A DNA stretch of 64,000 nt from Myroides sp. WP-1 (GTDB lineage: Bacteria; Bacteroidota; Bacteroidia; Flavobacteriales; Flavobacteriaceae). Location of the stretch: NCBI RefSeq assembly GCF_014145635.1, contig NZ_JACHTC010000014.1, forward strand, positions 26,750 to 90,749, written 5' to 3'. The notes below the pieces were generated by a model. That model was not told the origin of the DNA, ran no database searches, and saw only the letters and a program-made list of their open reading frames with translations. Of this stretch, positions 26,527 through 34,111 are shown in pieces. The translations under genes were made by a program, and so were the position numbers. Numbering within the stretch: the stretch's first letter is position 1; every line of letters begins with the position of its first letter.

Positions 26527-26808
26527 TTAAATTCTTATCCCTGGAGGAAGCATTTCTTTGTATGTAGGATTTTTCCTAAAGAAAGAAACAATTTTTGGAT
26601 GTGTAGGAACTACTCTTAATCTTTTTTCTCTAACAATATCGAGTACTCCTTTCAAAAAATCGATAGATTGTGCTTGTACACCTTCTTCGAATCCTTTTAA
26701 TTTGGTAAGAAAGATCTTTCTCTCTTGAAGTGAATACTCCACACTGAGCAATCCCTGATCGGTTTCAAGCTCGAACTGGCGAAGCAATTCATTGTCTTTA
26801 ATTTCCAT
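26527..26808 (-). CDS. Small GNAT-like acetyltransferase (YjdJ type)
   Basis: A 93-residue protein matching the short single-domain GNAT group (Acetyltransf_CG). It has strand-forming SVEYSLQERKIFLTKLKG, then LDIVREKRLRVVPTHPKIVSFFRKNPTYKEMLPPG. The VPTHPKIV-FF-KNP motif is characteristic (the family usually has C-Y in place of THPK neighbours). Its substrates are not known for most members. It is convergent with mtaB and monocistronic. Confidence 0.8.
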   Translation of the reverse strand: MEIKDNELLRQFELETDQGLLSVEYSLQERKIFLTKLKGFEEGVQAQSIDFLKGVLDIVREKRLRVVPTHPKIVSFFRKNPTYKEMLPPGIRI

Positions 26809-27023
26809 TATACTAAATTTTTATATTTTCATGTTATGCAGAACCTCCTTTTCATAGCAACAAAAAAAGAACGGTGGCCGAATGCCCCAATTCATAACAA
26901 TTACAACGTAAAAAAAATTTTAGATTGTTTATACCGCGAATACAACTAGTTTTATCGCTATATTTATCAAAGTTCGTCATTTTTTTCCAGACCACCCCCA
27001 TTAAGTATGTTAATTTATTTAAA

Positions 27024-27701
27024 ATGAACAAAATACCGATTTATTTCTTTCCTGGAATGTCATCCACTTCATTAATTTTTGAACGATTGGAATGGGATAC
27101 TTCACGTTTTGAATTGCATTTTTTAGAATGGTTGCCTTGTAAAAAAAACGAAGATCTAATTACGTATACGCAAAAATACATTCCGCTGATTCAACAGAAA
27201 AACCCTATCTTAGTGGGCGTATCCTTTGGCGGGATTATCGCACAAGAATTAGCTAAGCTCATTGACGTTCAAAAAATCATCATTATCTCAAGTGTGCGTT
27301 CGAATCGAGAATTTCCCAAGCGTTTTAAATGGGCAAAATACACCAGGCTCTACAAATTGCTTCCTACTGGTGGCGTTGAGTTTATACTCCACCTGATCGC
27401 ACGCTATGGCAATGAAAAACAAAAGAGACGCGTGGAATTATATAATCGCTATTTGTCCATTCGCGATCCACATTATTTAAATTGGTGTATTCGCACCGTT
27501 TTAAACTGGGATCAAAAAGAAGACTTGAAAGGGGTAATCCATATTCATGGCACAAAAGACGAAATTTTTCCATTTAAAAACATTCGAAGCGCGATAGAAG
27601 TAAAAGGTGGTACACATGCCATGATACTAATAAAATACAAATGGTTTAATCAAAATCTACAAAAAATTATATTAAACTCTATAAATGAAAAAGAATCTTA
27701 A
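27024..27701 (+). CDS. Alpha/beta-fold hydrolase
   Basis: 225 residues from MNKIPIYFFPGMSS; the frame is open further upstream, but no good start is seen there. It has an oxyanion-loop region FFPGMSS, the nucleophile elbow GVSFGG (Ser), a late Asp in HIHGTKDEIFP and His in GGTHAMIL. The Ser-Asp-His triad is complete. The substrate is unknown. Its end overlaps the start of the lytic transglycosylase gene by 17 bp, so the two are translationally linked. Confidence 0.82.
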   Translation: MNKIPIYFFPGMSSTSLIFERLEWDTSRFELHFLEWLPCKKNEDLITYTQKYIPLIQQKNPILVGVSFGGIIAQELAKLIDVQKIIIISSVRSNREFPKRFKWAKYTRLYKLLPTGGVEFILHLIARYGNEKQKRRVELYNRYLSIRDPHYLNWCIRTVLNWDQKEDLKGVIHIHGTKDEIFPFKNIRSAIEVKGGTHAMILIKYKWFNQNLQKIILNSINEKES

Positions 27702-28581
27702 AAATGTACTCTACACAACAGCTGTTGTAGGTGTAGCATCTACGTTTATTTTCGCAACCTCACATGGAGCAAGCAATAAAACAGTAGAACAGAAAGATCC
27801 GACAGATCACCATGTTTCCTTACCCTCAAAAGCGAATTTTGCTGGTGAGCGAACTCCTCTTGAAATCATTGATGTCAAAGAGCGTTTTGACCGTGAAATG
27901 ATTATCAACGCGAATTTACACTCCTCAACAACTTTGGTTATCAAAAGAGCAGAGCGTTACTTTCCTATCATTGAACCTATCCTGAAAAAAAATAATATTC
28001 CCGACGATTTTAAATACCTCTGTGTAATCGAAAGTACGCTTTCCAATGTAGTTTCATCTGCGGGAGCTTCGGGTTTTTGGCAATTTATGAAAGGAACAGC
28101 AGGAGAATATAATCTGACGGTAGATGACAGTGTAGATGAGCGTTACCACCTCGAAAAAGCAACTGAGGCCGCTTGTCGATATTTTAACGATGCGAAAGCT
28201 AAATTTGGTTCATGGACCATGGTTGCCGCTGCTTATAACAGAGGAATGGCAGGCATGACAAAAGCTATGAATTCCCAATATGTAGACAACTACTATGATT
28301 TATTTTTAAATCAAGAAACTTCACGTTATGTTTTCAGAATACTTGCCATGAAAGAAATTATGTCTAACCCACAACTATACGGTTATGACATTCCAAAAGC
28401 GGATCGATATCAACCAGTACCGATGCGCTATATTACGGTAAGTAATGACATTGAAGACTTACCCATGTTTGCCATTGAACAAGGATCGAACTACAAATTG
28501 TTGAAATTGTACAACCCTTGGTTAGTCAACACAAACCTAAAAACAAAAGGTAAAACATATACGATCGAGTTACCGCGCTAG
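27685..28581 (+). CDS. Lytic transglycosylase, MltD-like without LysM domains
   Basis: A 298-residue exported protein with signal sequence NVLYTTAVVGVASTFIFA. The SLT domain spans about residues 90-220: YLCVIESTLSNVVSSAGASGFWQFM contains the catalytic Glu, followed by the usual ATEAACRYFNDAKAKFGSW and AAYNRGMAGM. It cuts peptidoglycan between MurNAc and GlcNAc with anhydro product formation. MltD enzymes usually carry C-terminal LysM repeats; this one stops at KTYTIELPR, before them. It overlaps the upstream hydrolase gene. Confidence 0.9.
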   Translation: MKKNLKNVLYTTAVVGVASTFIFATSHGASNKTVEQKDPTDHHVSLPSKANFAGERTPLEIIDVKERFDREMIINANLHSSTTLVIKRAERYFPIIEPILKKNNIPDDFKYLCVIESTLSNVVSSAGASGFWQFMKGTAGEYNLTVDDSVDERYHLEKATEAACRYFNDAKAKFGSWTMVAAAYNRGMAGMTKAMNSQYVDNYYDLFLNQETSRYVFRILAMKEIMSNPQLYGYDIPKADRYQPVPMRYITVSNDIEDLPMFAIEQGSNYKLLKLYNPWLVNTNLKTKGKTYTIELPR

Positions 28582-28588
28582 ATCAAAA

Positions 28589-28627
28589 AATAGCCTAATC
28601 CTCTCAACAGGATTAGGCTATTCTTTT
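28589..28627. terminator. Rho-independent terminator after the transglycosylase gene
   Basis: A 14-bp stem AATAGCCTAATCCT / AGGATTAGGCTATT with a CTCAAC loop and a T-rich tail. Confidence 0.9.
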
Positions 28628-28685
28628 TCACTTCCTTTTATCATCAAAATGATTTTATATCTTTGCGTTCGATACAAAAACGACG

Positions 28686-28889
28686 ATGGATAAAGAGACT
28701 TATATCAAAACAGCCCTAGAGACAATTAAAGCCAAGAACTTACAGGTTCCTTTTGAATTGGCTCCAGGTAGTGTTATTACCAATCTAGATCAATACTTAA
28801 ACAGTTTAAAGACGTCTTATTTACAAGCTAAAGATCCGAGAATCGAACAATTATTTCTCGACAAAATAGAGCATTTGCTCCAATTATAA
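28686..28889 (+). CDS. Small conserved hypothetical protein
   Basis: A 67-residue cytosolic, helix-rich protein (KETYIKTALETIKAKNL, LDQYLNSLKTSYLQAKDPRIEQLFLDKIEHLL) with no known motif. A TATCTTTG -7 box lies at 28658-28665, about 20 bp before the ATG, which supports expression. Its last codons overlap the end of the convergent hydrolase gene by 6 bp. I do not recognise the family. Confidence 0.7.
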   Translation: MDKETYIKTALETIKAKNLQVPFELAPGSVITNLDQYLNSLKTSYLQAKDPRIEQLFLDKIEHLLQL

Positions 28890-29669
28890 ATAAGATTTTA
28901 AAAAGGAGATGATCAGCGCCATGGTTTGCTCCTTTTGTTCTTTATGCGGGATATGTCCCACTTGCTCAAACACGTATTTTTCTGCAATTCCACTCACATG
29001 TGTAATGGTTTCTTCCACTTGTGCTAATGTGCCGTATTCATCCAAATCACCTTGCAAAAACAACAAAGGAGATGTAATTCGATACAATTCGGGTACCATC
29101 GTCCAATCGCGATATGCAGGATCTAACCAAATATCAAACCAAGCATAGCACAATTTCTCTACCCGTTCTCCATGGTACTTGACCAATCGATATCTTAAAT
29201 CTGTTTCTTCATACGCTTTTTTAGCATCCAAAACGCCTTTTAACGTCATCTCTTCTACAAATACATGACCAGCTTCAATCACCAAAGCAGTTGTATGCTC
29301 AGGATACAAAATCCCATACCACAAAGCAATTGACGCTCCATCGCTATGACCGAAGATCGCTATCTTTTCCAATTGTAACACACAGCGCAGCTGTTCTAAA
29401 AATGCGCCTTCTTGTTCTAAGTAATTTCGCTCTCGAACAGCAGTTTGCATCGGTTGAGATTTTCCATAGCCCACGCGATCATACACCATAACATTACACT
29501 GTAACTGTTCAGCCAACAAACGAGGCCAATCACGCCATAATTCAACACTCCCTAACGAATCGTGTAATAACACTAAGGTTGTTGCTGTCTTTGGGGTATC
29601 GTGGGTATACAAGTGTACAAATATAGCTTGCTCGTTCACAGGAACGATTTGCTCTGTCAATCGAATCAT
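28884..29669 (-). CDS. Alpha/beta-fold hydrolase
   Basis: A 261-residue protein with HxxxG-like oxyanion region LHDSLGSVELWRDWP, nucleophile elbow GHSDGASIA (Ser), Asp in LFLQGDLDEYG and His in EQVGHIPHKE. These complete the catalytic triad of a haloperoxidase/esterase-like hydrolase. The nucleophile context GHSDGA is seen in many uncharacterised carboxylesterases. The substrate is unknown. Monocistronic; convergent with the small gene at 28686. Confidence 0.85.
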   Translation of the reverse strand: MIRLTEQIVPVNEQAIFVHLYTHDTPKTATTLVLLHDSLGSVELWRDWPRLLAEQLQCNVMVYDRVGYGKSQPMQTAVRERNYLEQEGAFLEQLRCVLQLEKIAIFGHSDGASIALWYGILYPEHTTALVIEAGHVFVEEMTLKGVLDAKKAYEETDLRYRLVKYHGERVEKLCYAWFDIWLDPAYRDWTMVPELYRITSPLLFLQGDLDEYGTLAQVEETITHVSGIAEKYVFEQVGHIPHKEQKEQTMALIISFLKSYL

Positions 29670-29806
29670 TGTTTTTTAGCTTTCCTCAAAAATAAGGCTT
29701 TTGTTGGAAATACGCTACGTTTTAGCCCCAGAACCTCCCTTGTTTTTGTCAAGCATTAGGTAAACATTCTTTATACCACTATCTTAGTCTTTTATATATT
29801 CTACTT

Positions 29807-30364
29807 ATGATGAAAAATCTACTTGTTTTGCTGTTTTGTATCAGCAGTGTATGTTACACAAAAGCACAAGCGCCAAATGCTTCAACCCAATTCATCCAAA
29901 ACCTCGCAGAACACTGCGGAAAAGCATACAAAGGATCTATCGTTTCTTCCCCTATACCCGCTGATTTTGACAACAAAGAATTAATCATGTATGTCTCTGC
30001 TTGTGATAAACGCGAAGTGAAAATTGCTTTTTTTGTAGGAGATGATCTATCGCGCACCTGGGTTTTTACGCTAAAGGGAGATCGTATTGAACTCAAACAC
30101 GACCACCGTCAAACAAATGGAGAACCTGATGAAGTAACCATGTATGGCGGTACAACCACCAATACGGGTACAGCACATATTCAATACTTTCCCGCCGATC
30201 AAGAAACTACAGCCAGTATACCTGCTGCTGCCGCTAATCTATGGTGGGTAACCATTGACAACAAAGAATACAGTTACAACTTGCAACGTGCAGGAGCTAA
30301 AACCAGCTTTAATGTAGTGTTTGACCTAACAAAACCGCTTGTAACGGATAAAAGAGCCTGGTAG
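29807..30364 (+). CDS. Secreted protein of unknown function
   Basis: A 185-residue protein with a signal peptide (MKNLLVLLFCISSVCYTKAQ, cleavage near AQA). The mature part is beta-rich with two cysteines (EHCGKAY, SACDKRE) and blocks like RTWVFTLKGDRIELKHDHR and DNKEYSYNLQRAG. I recognise no domain. It could be a periplasmic lipocalin-like or heme/lipid-related protein, but that is a guess. It is followed by a stretch of simple repeats. Confidence 0.75.
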   Translation: MMKNLLVLLFCISSVCYTKAQAPNASTQFIQNLAEHCGKAYKGSIVSSPIPADFDNKELIMYVSACDKREVKIAFFVGDDLSRTWVFTLKGDRIELKHDHRQTNGEPDEVTMYGGTTTNTGTAHIQYFPADQETTASIPAAAANLWWVTIDNKEYSYNLQRAGAKTSFNVVFDLTKPLVTDKRAW

Positions 30365-30697
30365 TTGGTTAACGGTTAACGGAAAATACTCCATTATAAA
30401 AATGCTTTTTTTTAGTTTTTTGCTGATTTGTAAACTTTGTACTTTTTTGACAATCTCTTTGTTTAAAGCAAGTACCTTCTTATTTCAGAAAAAATTATCT
30501 CAACACCTCAACACCTCAACACCTCAACACCTCAACACCTCAACACCTCAACACCTCAACACCTCAACACCTCAACATCTCAACACCTCAACACCTCAAC
30601 ACCTCAACACCTCAACATCTCAACACCTCAACACCTCAACACCTCAACACCTCAACATCTCAACACCTCAACACCTCAACATCTCAACACCTGTAAA
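30365..30697. other. Intergenic stretch dominated by short repeats
   Basis: It begins with GGTTAACGGTTAACGG at 30367-30382, then about 115 bp of T-rich unique sequence, then the 8-bp minisatellite at 30499-30690. A 99-codon frame across it is only the repeat translated. Confidence 0.75.
30499..30690. repeat. Minisatellite: 24 copies of an 8-bp unit
   Basis: 24 uninterrupted units of CTCAACAC. Units 10, 15, 20 and 23 read CTCAACAT instead, so the variants are spaced 5, 5 and 3 units apart, which points to later duplication of a five-unit (40-bp) block. There are no spacers and no dyad symmetry. It lies between a secreted-protein gene and the end of the nitroreductase gene. Confidence 0.97.
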
Positions 30698-31300
30698 CTA
30701 AATCGATACAATAATTTCCTCGCGTTCAAAACGCGATTTAGGCAAAACCCTTGGATGCATCGGGTCCGTTTGATCAGCATATCCCACGGTAACTGCAAAC
30801 AAAGGAGCGTATCCTTCTTGCTGTAAAATATCGTGATACCCCTGGCGATTAATCCCTTCCATCGGTGTTGCGTCCAACCCGAGACTCATACAAGCAGACA
30901 AAAAATACCCCAATGAAAGATACACTTGGTTTTCCATCCACGATTTTGTTGCTTGATCACCACGCGATCGAACTAGAGGTTCATAGAATCCCTTAACCCA
31001 ACCTTCGGGCAAAATAGAAATATTGCGCTGCTCAAAGTGGTCAATATCTTCCATCACGCTAAAGACAACTACTAATCCAACTGCATTGATGGAATTTTCA
31101 TTCGTATAGGAATGAGCGGCCAATTGCGTTTTTATCTTTTCGTTGGTAACAAATGTAAACTTCCACGGTTGACTATTTATAGAAGATGGACTTAGTCGAA
31201 TGATGTTTTTTAATTCTTCTATTTGTTCTGGTGTAATCTTTTTTGTCAGGTCGTATTTTTTTGTTGCATACCTGCGTTGGGCTAGATCTAAAAAATTCAT
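30698..31300 (-). CDS. nfsB: Oxygen-insensitive NAD(P)H nitroreductase (NfsB type)
   Basis: 200 residues from MNFLDLAQRRYATKKYD. It has the nitroreductase flavin-binding signatures: RRYATKKYD, LSPSSINSQPWKFTFVT, the mid-chain LSLGYFLSACMSLGLDATPMEGI and the C-terminal LPKSRFEREE. It uses FMN to reduce nitroaromatics and quinones with NAD(P)H. The frame can be read 2 codons further to a TTG, but the ATG at 31300 is standard. It is divergent from an HxlR regulator with interlocked promoters, so electrophile-induced control is likely. Confidence 0.88.
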   Translation of the reverse strand: MNFLDLAQRRYATKKYDLTKKITPEQIEELKNIIRLSPSSINSQPWKFTFVTNEKIKTQLAAHSYTNENSINAVGLVVVFSVMEDIDHFEQRNISILPEGWVKGFYEPLVRSRGDQATKSWMENQVYLSLGYFLSACMSLGLDATPMEGINRQGYHDILQQEGYAPLFAVTVGYADQTDPMHPRVLPKSRFEREEIIVSI

Positions 31301-31328
31301 AATCAATTTACTTCGGTTTATAATTTAT

Positions 31329-31347
31329 AACTATACTTTTTATAGTT
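31329..31347. promoter_or_regulatory. Candidate HxlR operator
   Basis: An inverted repeat AACTATA-CTTTT-TATAGTT (7-bp arms, 5-bp spacer). It covers the predicted start site of the nitroreductase gene (about 31342), where a bound repressor would block it. Confidence 0.5.
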
Positions 31348-31379
31348 GCAAACTTATATATAGTAAATTATCTTTGCAA
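31346..31379. promoter_or_regulatory. Interlocked divergent promoters (nitroreductase / HxlR)
   Basis: Plus strand: TTG at 31346-31348, 20 bp, TATCTTTG at 31369-31376, for the HxlR gene. Minus strand: TTG at 31377-31379, 20 bp, TAAGTTTG at 31349-31356, for the nitroreductase gene. The block starts TTGCAAA and ends TTTGCAA, so the -33 of each abuts the -7 of the other. Both have ideal Bacteroidota spacing. Confidence 0.75.
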
Positions 31380-31404
31380 TAACGGTCATAAAGGATAGTA
31401 ACAG

Positions 31405-31779
31405 ATGTATACCATAGACAATCAAGAATACCCTTGCAGTACAAGCTTAACAATGAGATATATAGGAGGCAAATGGAAAGCTGTTATTCTCATTCATTTA
31501 ATGGAAAAAAAACGATATAATGAGTTGAGAAAAGCCATTCCAATGATTACGGAACGCACTTTAAGCTTGCAGTTAAAGGAAATGGAAGAACACGGCTTAA
31601 TTAGCCGAACAGTTTATACAAGTAAACCTCCCTTAAAAGTGGAATATGAATTAACCACTTTCGGGCAAACCCTGATTCCCTTACTTGAGGCAATTGCAAA
31701 ATGGGGTTATCAAACAGGAACGACAAAAAAGGAAATTGTTTATACGCCGGAAGAAACAATTTGCTCCATTTTAGAATAA
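31405..31779 (+). CDS. HxlR-family transcriptional regulator
   Basis: A 124-residue winged-helix protein with the conserved N-terminal Cys (YPCSTSLTMRYIGGKWKAVIL), the recognition helix ELRKAIPMITERTLSLQLKEMEEHGLI and the wing SKPPLKVEYELTTFGQTLIPLL. A second Cys lies near the C-terminus (ETICSILE). It likely represses the divergent nitroreductase and responds to electrophiles or quinones. Promoter and operator candidates are in the shared intergenic region. Confidence 0.9.
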   Translation: MYTIDNQEYPCSTSLTMRYIGGKWKAVILIHLMEKKRYNELRKAIPMITERTLSLQLKEMEEHGLISRTVYTSKPPLKVEYELTTFGQTLIPLLEAIAKWGYQTGTTKKEIVYTPEETICSILE

Positions 31780-31795
31780 CACTAGCTATAACTAC

Positions 31796-31829
31796 AAAAA
31801 AAGTCTTCGATTTCTCAAAGACTTTTTTT
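31796..31829. terminator. Bidirectional terminator
   Basis: Stem AAAAAAAGTCTT / AAGACTTTTTTT flanking a CGATTTCTCA-type loop, between the convergent HxlR and PEBP genes. Confidence 0.85.
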
Positions 31830-31848
31830 ATAGTTATTAACTTGTTTT

Positions 31849-32397
31849 TTATCGTTTATAATACGCGATAATACTTGCTTTTGCGAGTGTTTGATTCCAT
31901 AAATTAAACCCTACAATAGCAGGATTCACATTAGCATCAAGTCCTAACGTACTTGTTTTCAAAGCATAAACTGTGATAATATATTGGTGAAACCCATGTC
32001 CTTCTGGCGGACAAGGTCCTCCAAACCCATTGATCCCATAATCTGTTCTACTTTGGACCGCTCCTTTGGGAGCTAAATTAAGAGCAACATTTCCTGCGTT
32101 GGCGACCAATTCACTGCTCGCTAAGGGAATATCAAACACCACCCAATGCCAAAATCCACTTCCTGTAGGGGCATCAGGGTCATACATTGTAATAGCAAAA
32201 CTCTGAGTTCCTTCTGGTGCATTTTCCCAAGACAACTGTGGAGACTGATTGAGTCCAGAACAACCAAACCCATTAAATTCAAGTGTTTTAGTTCCTTCGC
32301 CACCCAAATCTTTACTCGATAGCGTAAACGTTTTTTGTGCAAATACTGATGTTGACAGCATCAAGACGAACAGTAGTAATACCTGTGCTTTTTTCAT
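31849..32397 (-). CDS. YbhB/YbcL family (PEBP-like) secreted protein
   Basis: A 182-residue protein with signal peptide QVLLLFVLMLSTSVFAQ. The PEBP fold markers are present: GCSGLNQSPQLSWENAPEGTQSFAITMYDPDAPTGSGFWHWVVFDIP and GINGFGGPCPPEGHGFHQYIITVYALKT (ligand pocket). Bacterial members are called Raf-kinase-inhibitor-like, but their role is mostly unknown. It sits 89 bp downstream of the AraC-type gene on the same strand; it may be a target. Confidence 0.9.
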   Translation of the reverse strand: MKKAQVLLLFVLMLSTSVFAQKTFTLSSKDLGGEGTKTLEFNGFGCSGLNQSPQLSWENAPEGTQSFAITMYDPDAPTGSGFWHWVVFDIPLASSELVANAGNVALNLAPKGAVQSRTDYGINGFGGPCPPEGHGFHQYIITVYALKTSTLGLDANVNPAIVGFNLWNQTLAKASIIAYYKR

Positions 32398-32486
32398 TCT
32401 TGTTGATTTAAAAATTTCAAAACAAAGATACCCCTCGACCTACCATGCTGCATTTGGCTATTCACTCAAAAACTGTTGCTAAAAGC

Positions 32487-33323
32487 TCAAATCTTATGAT
32501 GTTGCTTGGGTGTTTGACCATATTTTGCTTTATAGGCCTGAATAAAGCTCGACAAACTTTCATATCCTATCTCAGAATAGATCTCCGTAGCGGTTTTCTT
32601 TTCTATATGCAGCAAATAGTGTCCATACTCCAATCGCTTATTCTGAAACCATTTCATCGGAGATTCAGCATAGTGCTTTTCAAACGTTCGCTTAAAGGTA
32701 GAAACACTCATATTACACAAAAAAGCAAGTTCTTTAATCGTCAATTTACAATGCATATTGCTTTCTATTGTACGGATAAACTTTTGAGCGCTATTATCAT
32801 GCGTAGATAGTAAAGAATAAAGGACTCCCCTTCCGTATTTTTCAACAAGGTACCACATAATCTCTTCAAACTTCACTGCTAGTAATCGAGGCTGAATTTC
32901 TTTCGATAGCTGATTTACATCGAGTAAACTCTTTACAAATCGAAGAATAAAGTCGTCATATCTAAAAGCATGAACTGATTGATTTTCTATAGATTGATCG
33001 AAATCTATTGCAATATTTTGAATAAATTTTTGAATGGCTTCAGTTGAAAAAAACAACAATACACTCCTATAACTTTCCCCTTCAGATAATTTCTCGGTCA
33101 TCAAACAATGTCCTGCTTTCATAAGGAGAAAATGAGAAGGATCAATAGTTTGAGTAGCACGATCAAAAACGACTTCCTTTCTTCCTTCAAGTAAAAAACT
33201 AAAGGTATGCTGGTTGAGTACAATTTGTTGGCGATCGATTTCTTGGACACTGCAATAATCAAAGATTTGGATTGATTGAGCTTGATCGAGATTGAGGTCA
33301 GTGGGAAGCGTTATTACATTCAT
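32487..33323 (-). CDS. AraC-family transcriptional regulator
   Basis: A 278-residue protein. The C-terminal 95 residues hold two helix-turn-helix units: LTIKELAFLCNMSVSTFKRTFEKHYAESPMKWFQNKRLEYGHYLL and KKTATEIYSEIGYESLSSFIQAYKAKYGQTPKQH. The N-terminal part is a sensing domain that resembles the cupin-like region of the family. The effector is unknown. The next gene on the same strand is the PEBP-like protein. Confidence 0.88.
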   Translation of the reverse strand: MNVITLPTDLNLDQAQSIQIFDYCSVQEIDRQQIVLNQHTFSFLLEGRKEVVFDRATQTIDPSHFLLMKAGHCLMTEKLSEGESYRSVLLFFSTEAIQKFIQNIAIDFDQSIENQSVHAFRYDDFILRFVKSLLDVNQLSKEIQPRLLAVKFEEIMWYLVEKYGRGVLYSLLSTHDNSAQKFIRTIESNMHCKLTIKELAFLCNMSVSTFKRTFEKHYAESPMKWFQNKRLEYGHYLLHIEKKTATEIYSEIGYESLSSFIQAYKAKYGQTPKQHHKI

Positions 33324-33434
33324 TGAGTTTGATTCTTATCGGATCACCCTGGTATTTCATAAGATTTATACAGAGAAAGAATTAAAGAGCTAGCTAAAAG
33401 TACAAATTAAAGAGATATGGAACGTATATAAACA

Positions 33435-33466
33435 AAAAAAGTCTTAACGATAGTTAAGACTTTTTT
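33435..33466 (-). terminator. Terminator of the tRNA operon
   Basis: Stem AAAAAAGTCTTAAC / GTTAAGACTTTTTT with a GATA loop, 2 bp after the tRNA-Arg 3' end on the minus strand. Confidence 0.9.
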
Positions 33467-33467
33467 G

Positions 33468-33541
33468 TGATCCAATCAGGATTCGAACCTGAGACCTACT
33501 GCTTAGAAGGCAGTTGCTCTATCCAGCTGAGCTATTGGACC
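33468..33541 (-). tRNA. tRNA-Arg (anticodon TCT)
   Basis: Cloverleaf read on the minus strand: acceptor GGTCCAA / TTGGATC (one G-T), anticodon loop CTTCTAA, T arm with GTTCGAAT. It is the last of three tRNAs in one operon. No CCA is encoded. Confidence 0.93.
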
Positions 33542-33559
33542 CTACACTACTTGTAGTGG

Positions 33560-33634
33560 TCGGGGTGGCAGGATTCGAACCTGCGACCTCCTGGTCCCAA
33601 ACCAGGCGCGATGACCGGGCTACGCTACACCCCG
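33560..33634 (-). tRNA. tRNA-Pro (anticodon TGG)
   Basis: Acceptor CGGGGTG / CACCCCG, anticodon stem-loop CCTGG-TTTGGGA-CCAGG, T loop TTCGAAT. The C1-G72 pair is typical of bacterial tRNA-Pro. Confidence 0.94.
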
Positions 33635-33640
33635 AATAAG

Positions 33641-33724
33641 CGGAGAGACAGGGACTCGAACCCTGGCGACCGTTACCAGTCGACAGATTAGCAATCTGCT
33701 CCGTTACCACTCCGGCACCTCTCC
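33641..33724 (-). tRNA. tRNA-Ser (anticodon GCT)
   Basis: 84-nt class II tRNA: acceptor GGAGAGG / TCTCTCC, anticodon loop TTGCTAA, a long variable arm (GTCGACTGGTAACGGTCGCC region) and discriminator G, as expected for serine. It is the first tRNA of the operon. Confidence 0.93.
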
Positions 33725-33762
33725 GTTGCTTTAAAGAAGAGTTATCTTCTGTATTGCGGATG

Positions 33763-33793
33763 CAAAAGTAGCACGAGTTTTCGTTGTTTCCAA
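33763..33793 (-). promoter_or_regulatory. Promoter of the Ser-Pro-Arg tRNA operon
   Basis: Minus strand: TTTG (TTG at 33791-33793), 20 bp, TACTTTTG at 33763-33770. A textbook Bacteroidota sigma-A site about 40 bp ahead of tRNA-Ser. Confidence 0.8.
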
Positions 33794-34052
33794 ATATTTA
33801 CGACACAAAAATTTAAAAAAATAATCAAATTCTTTAAATCGTTTATCTATCAAGCAGATACGATTCTTCTTTTTTTATTCATTTTTTATAAAATCATGCT
33901 CTTCGCTCTGCCTCTTTTCAAAATTCGCCATCTTCCTCCCTCTTTGCATCCCTAAAAATCTCAGAAAAGAGGTAAAAAAAATGGCTTTTCAAGATTAATG
34001 TTAATATCAACTATTATTTCACCTGACAATTCTATCAAATAAATATATAATG

Positions 34053-34060
34053 TATATTTG
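34053..34060 (+). promoter_or_regulatory. -7 promoter element of the thiolase gene
   Basis: TATATTTG 51 bp before the thiolase ATG. No clear TTG at the expected spacing. Confidence 0.5.
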
Positions 34061-34111
34061 TCGTTAACTATTGAATCAAAATAAATCAAACTTAAATAAA
34101 CACTATATATT

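Larger units (their letters stand above)
33725..34111. other. Intergenic stretch between tRNA operon and thiolase gene
   Basis: It contains the tRNA-operon promoter at 33763-33793 on the minus strand and the thiolase -7 box at 34053-34060 on the plus strand. The rest is AT-rich, with no ORF or RNA I can support. Confidence 0.7.

Noticed and set aside
30499..30690. Possible CRISPR array
   Set aside because: Units are 8 bp and contiguous, without spacers, leader or cas genes.
30402..30701. A 99-codon open frame rich in TPQHLNTS
   Set aside because: It is the 8-bp minisatellite translated; 24 bp make 8 codons, so the frame stays open. No ribosome-binding or conserved region precedes the repeat.
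32445..32810. Plus-strand 121-codon frame opposite the AraC gene
   Set aside because: Antisense to conserved helix-turn-helix codons; no promoter or family match.
33519..33710. A 63-codon frame across the tRNA cluster
   Set aside because: It lies inside tRNA-Arg, tRNA-Pro and tRNA-Ser; it is a by-product of structured RNA genes.
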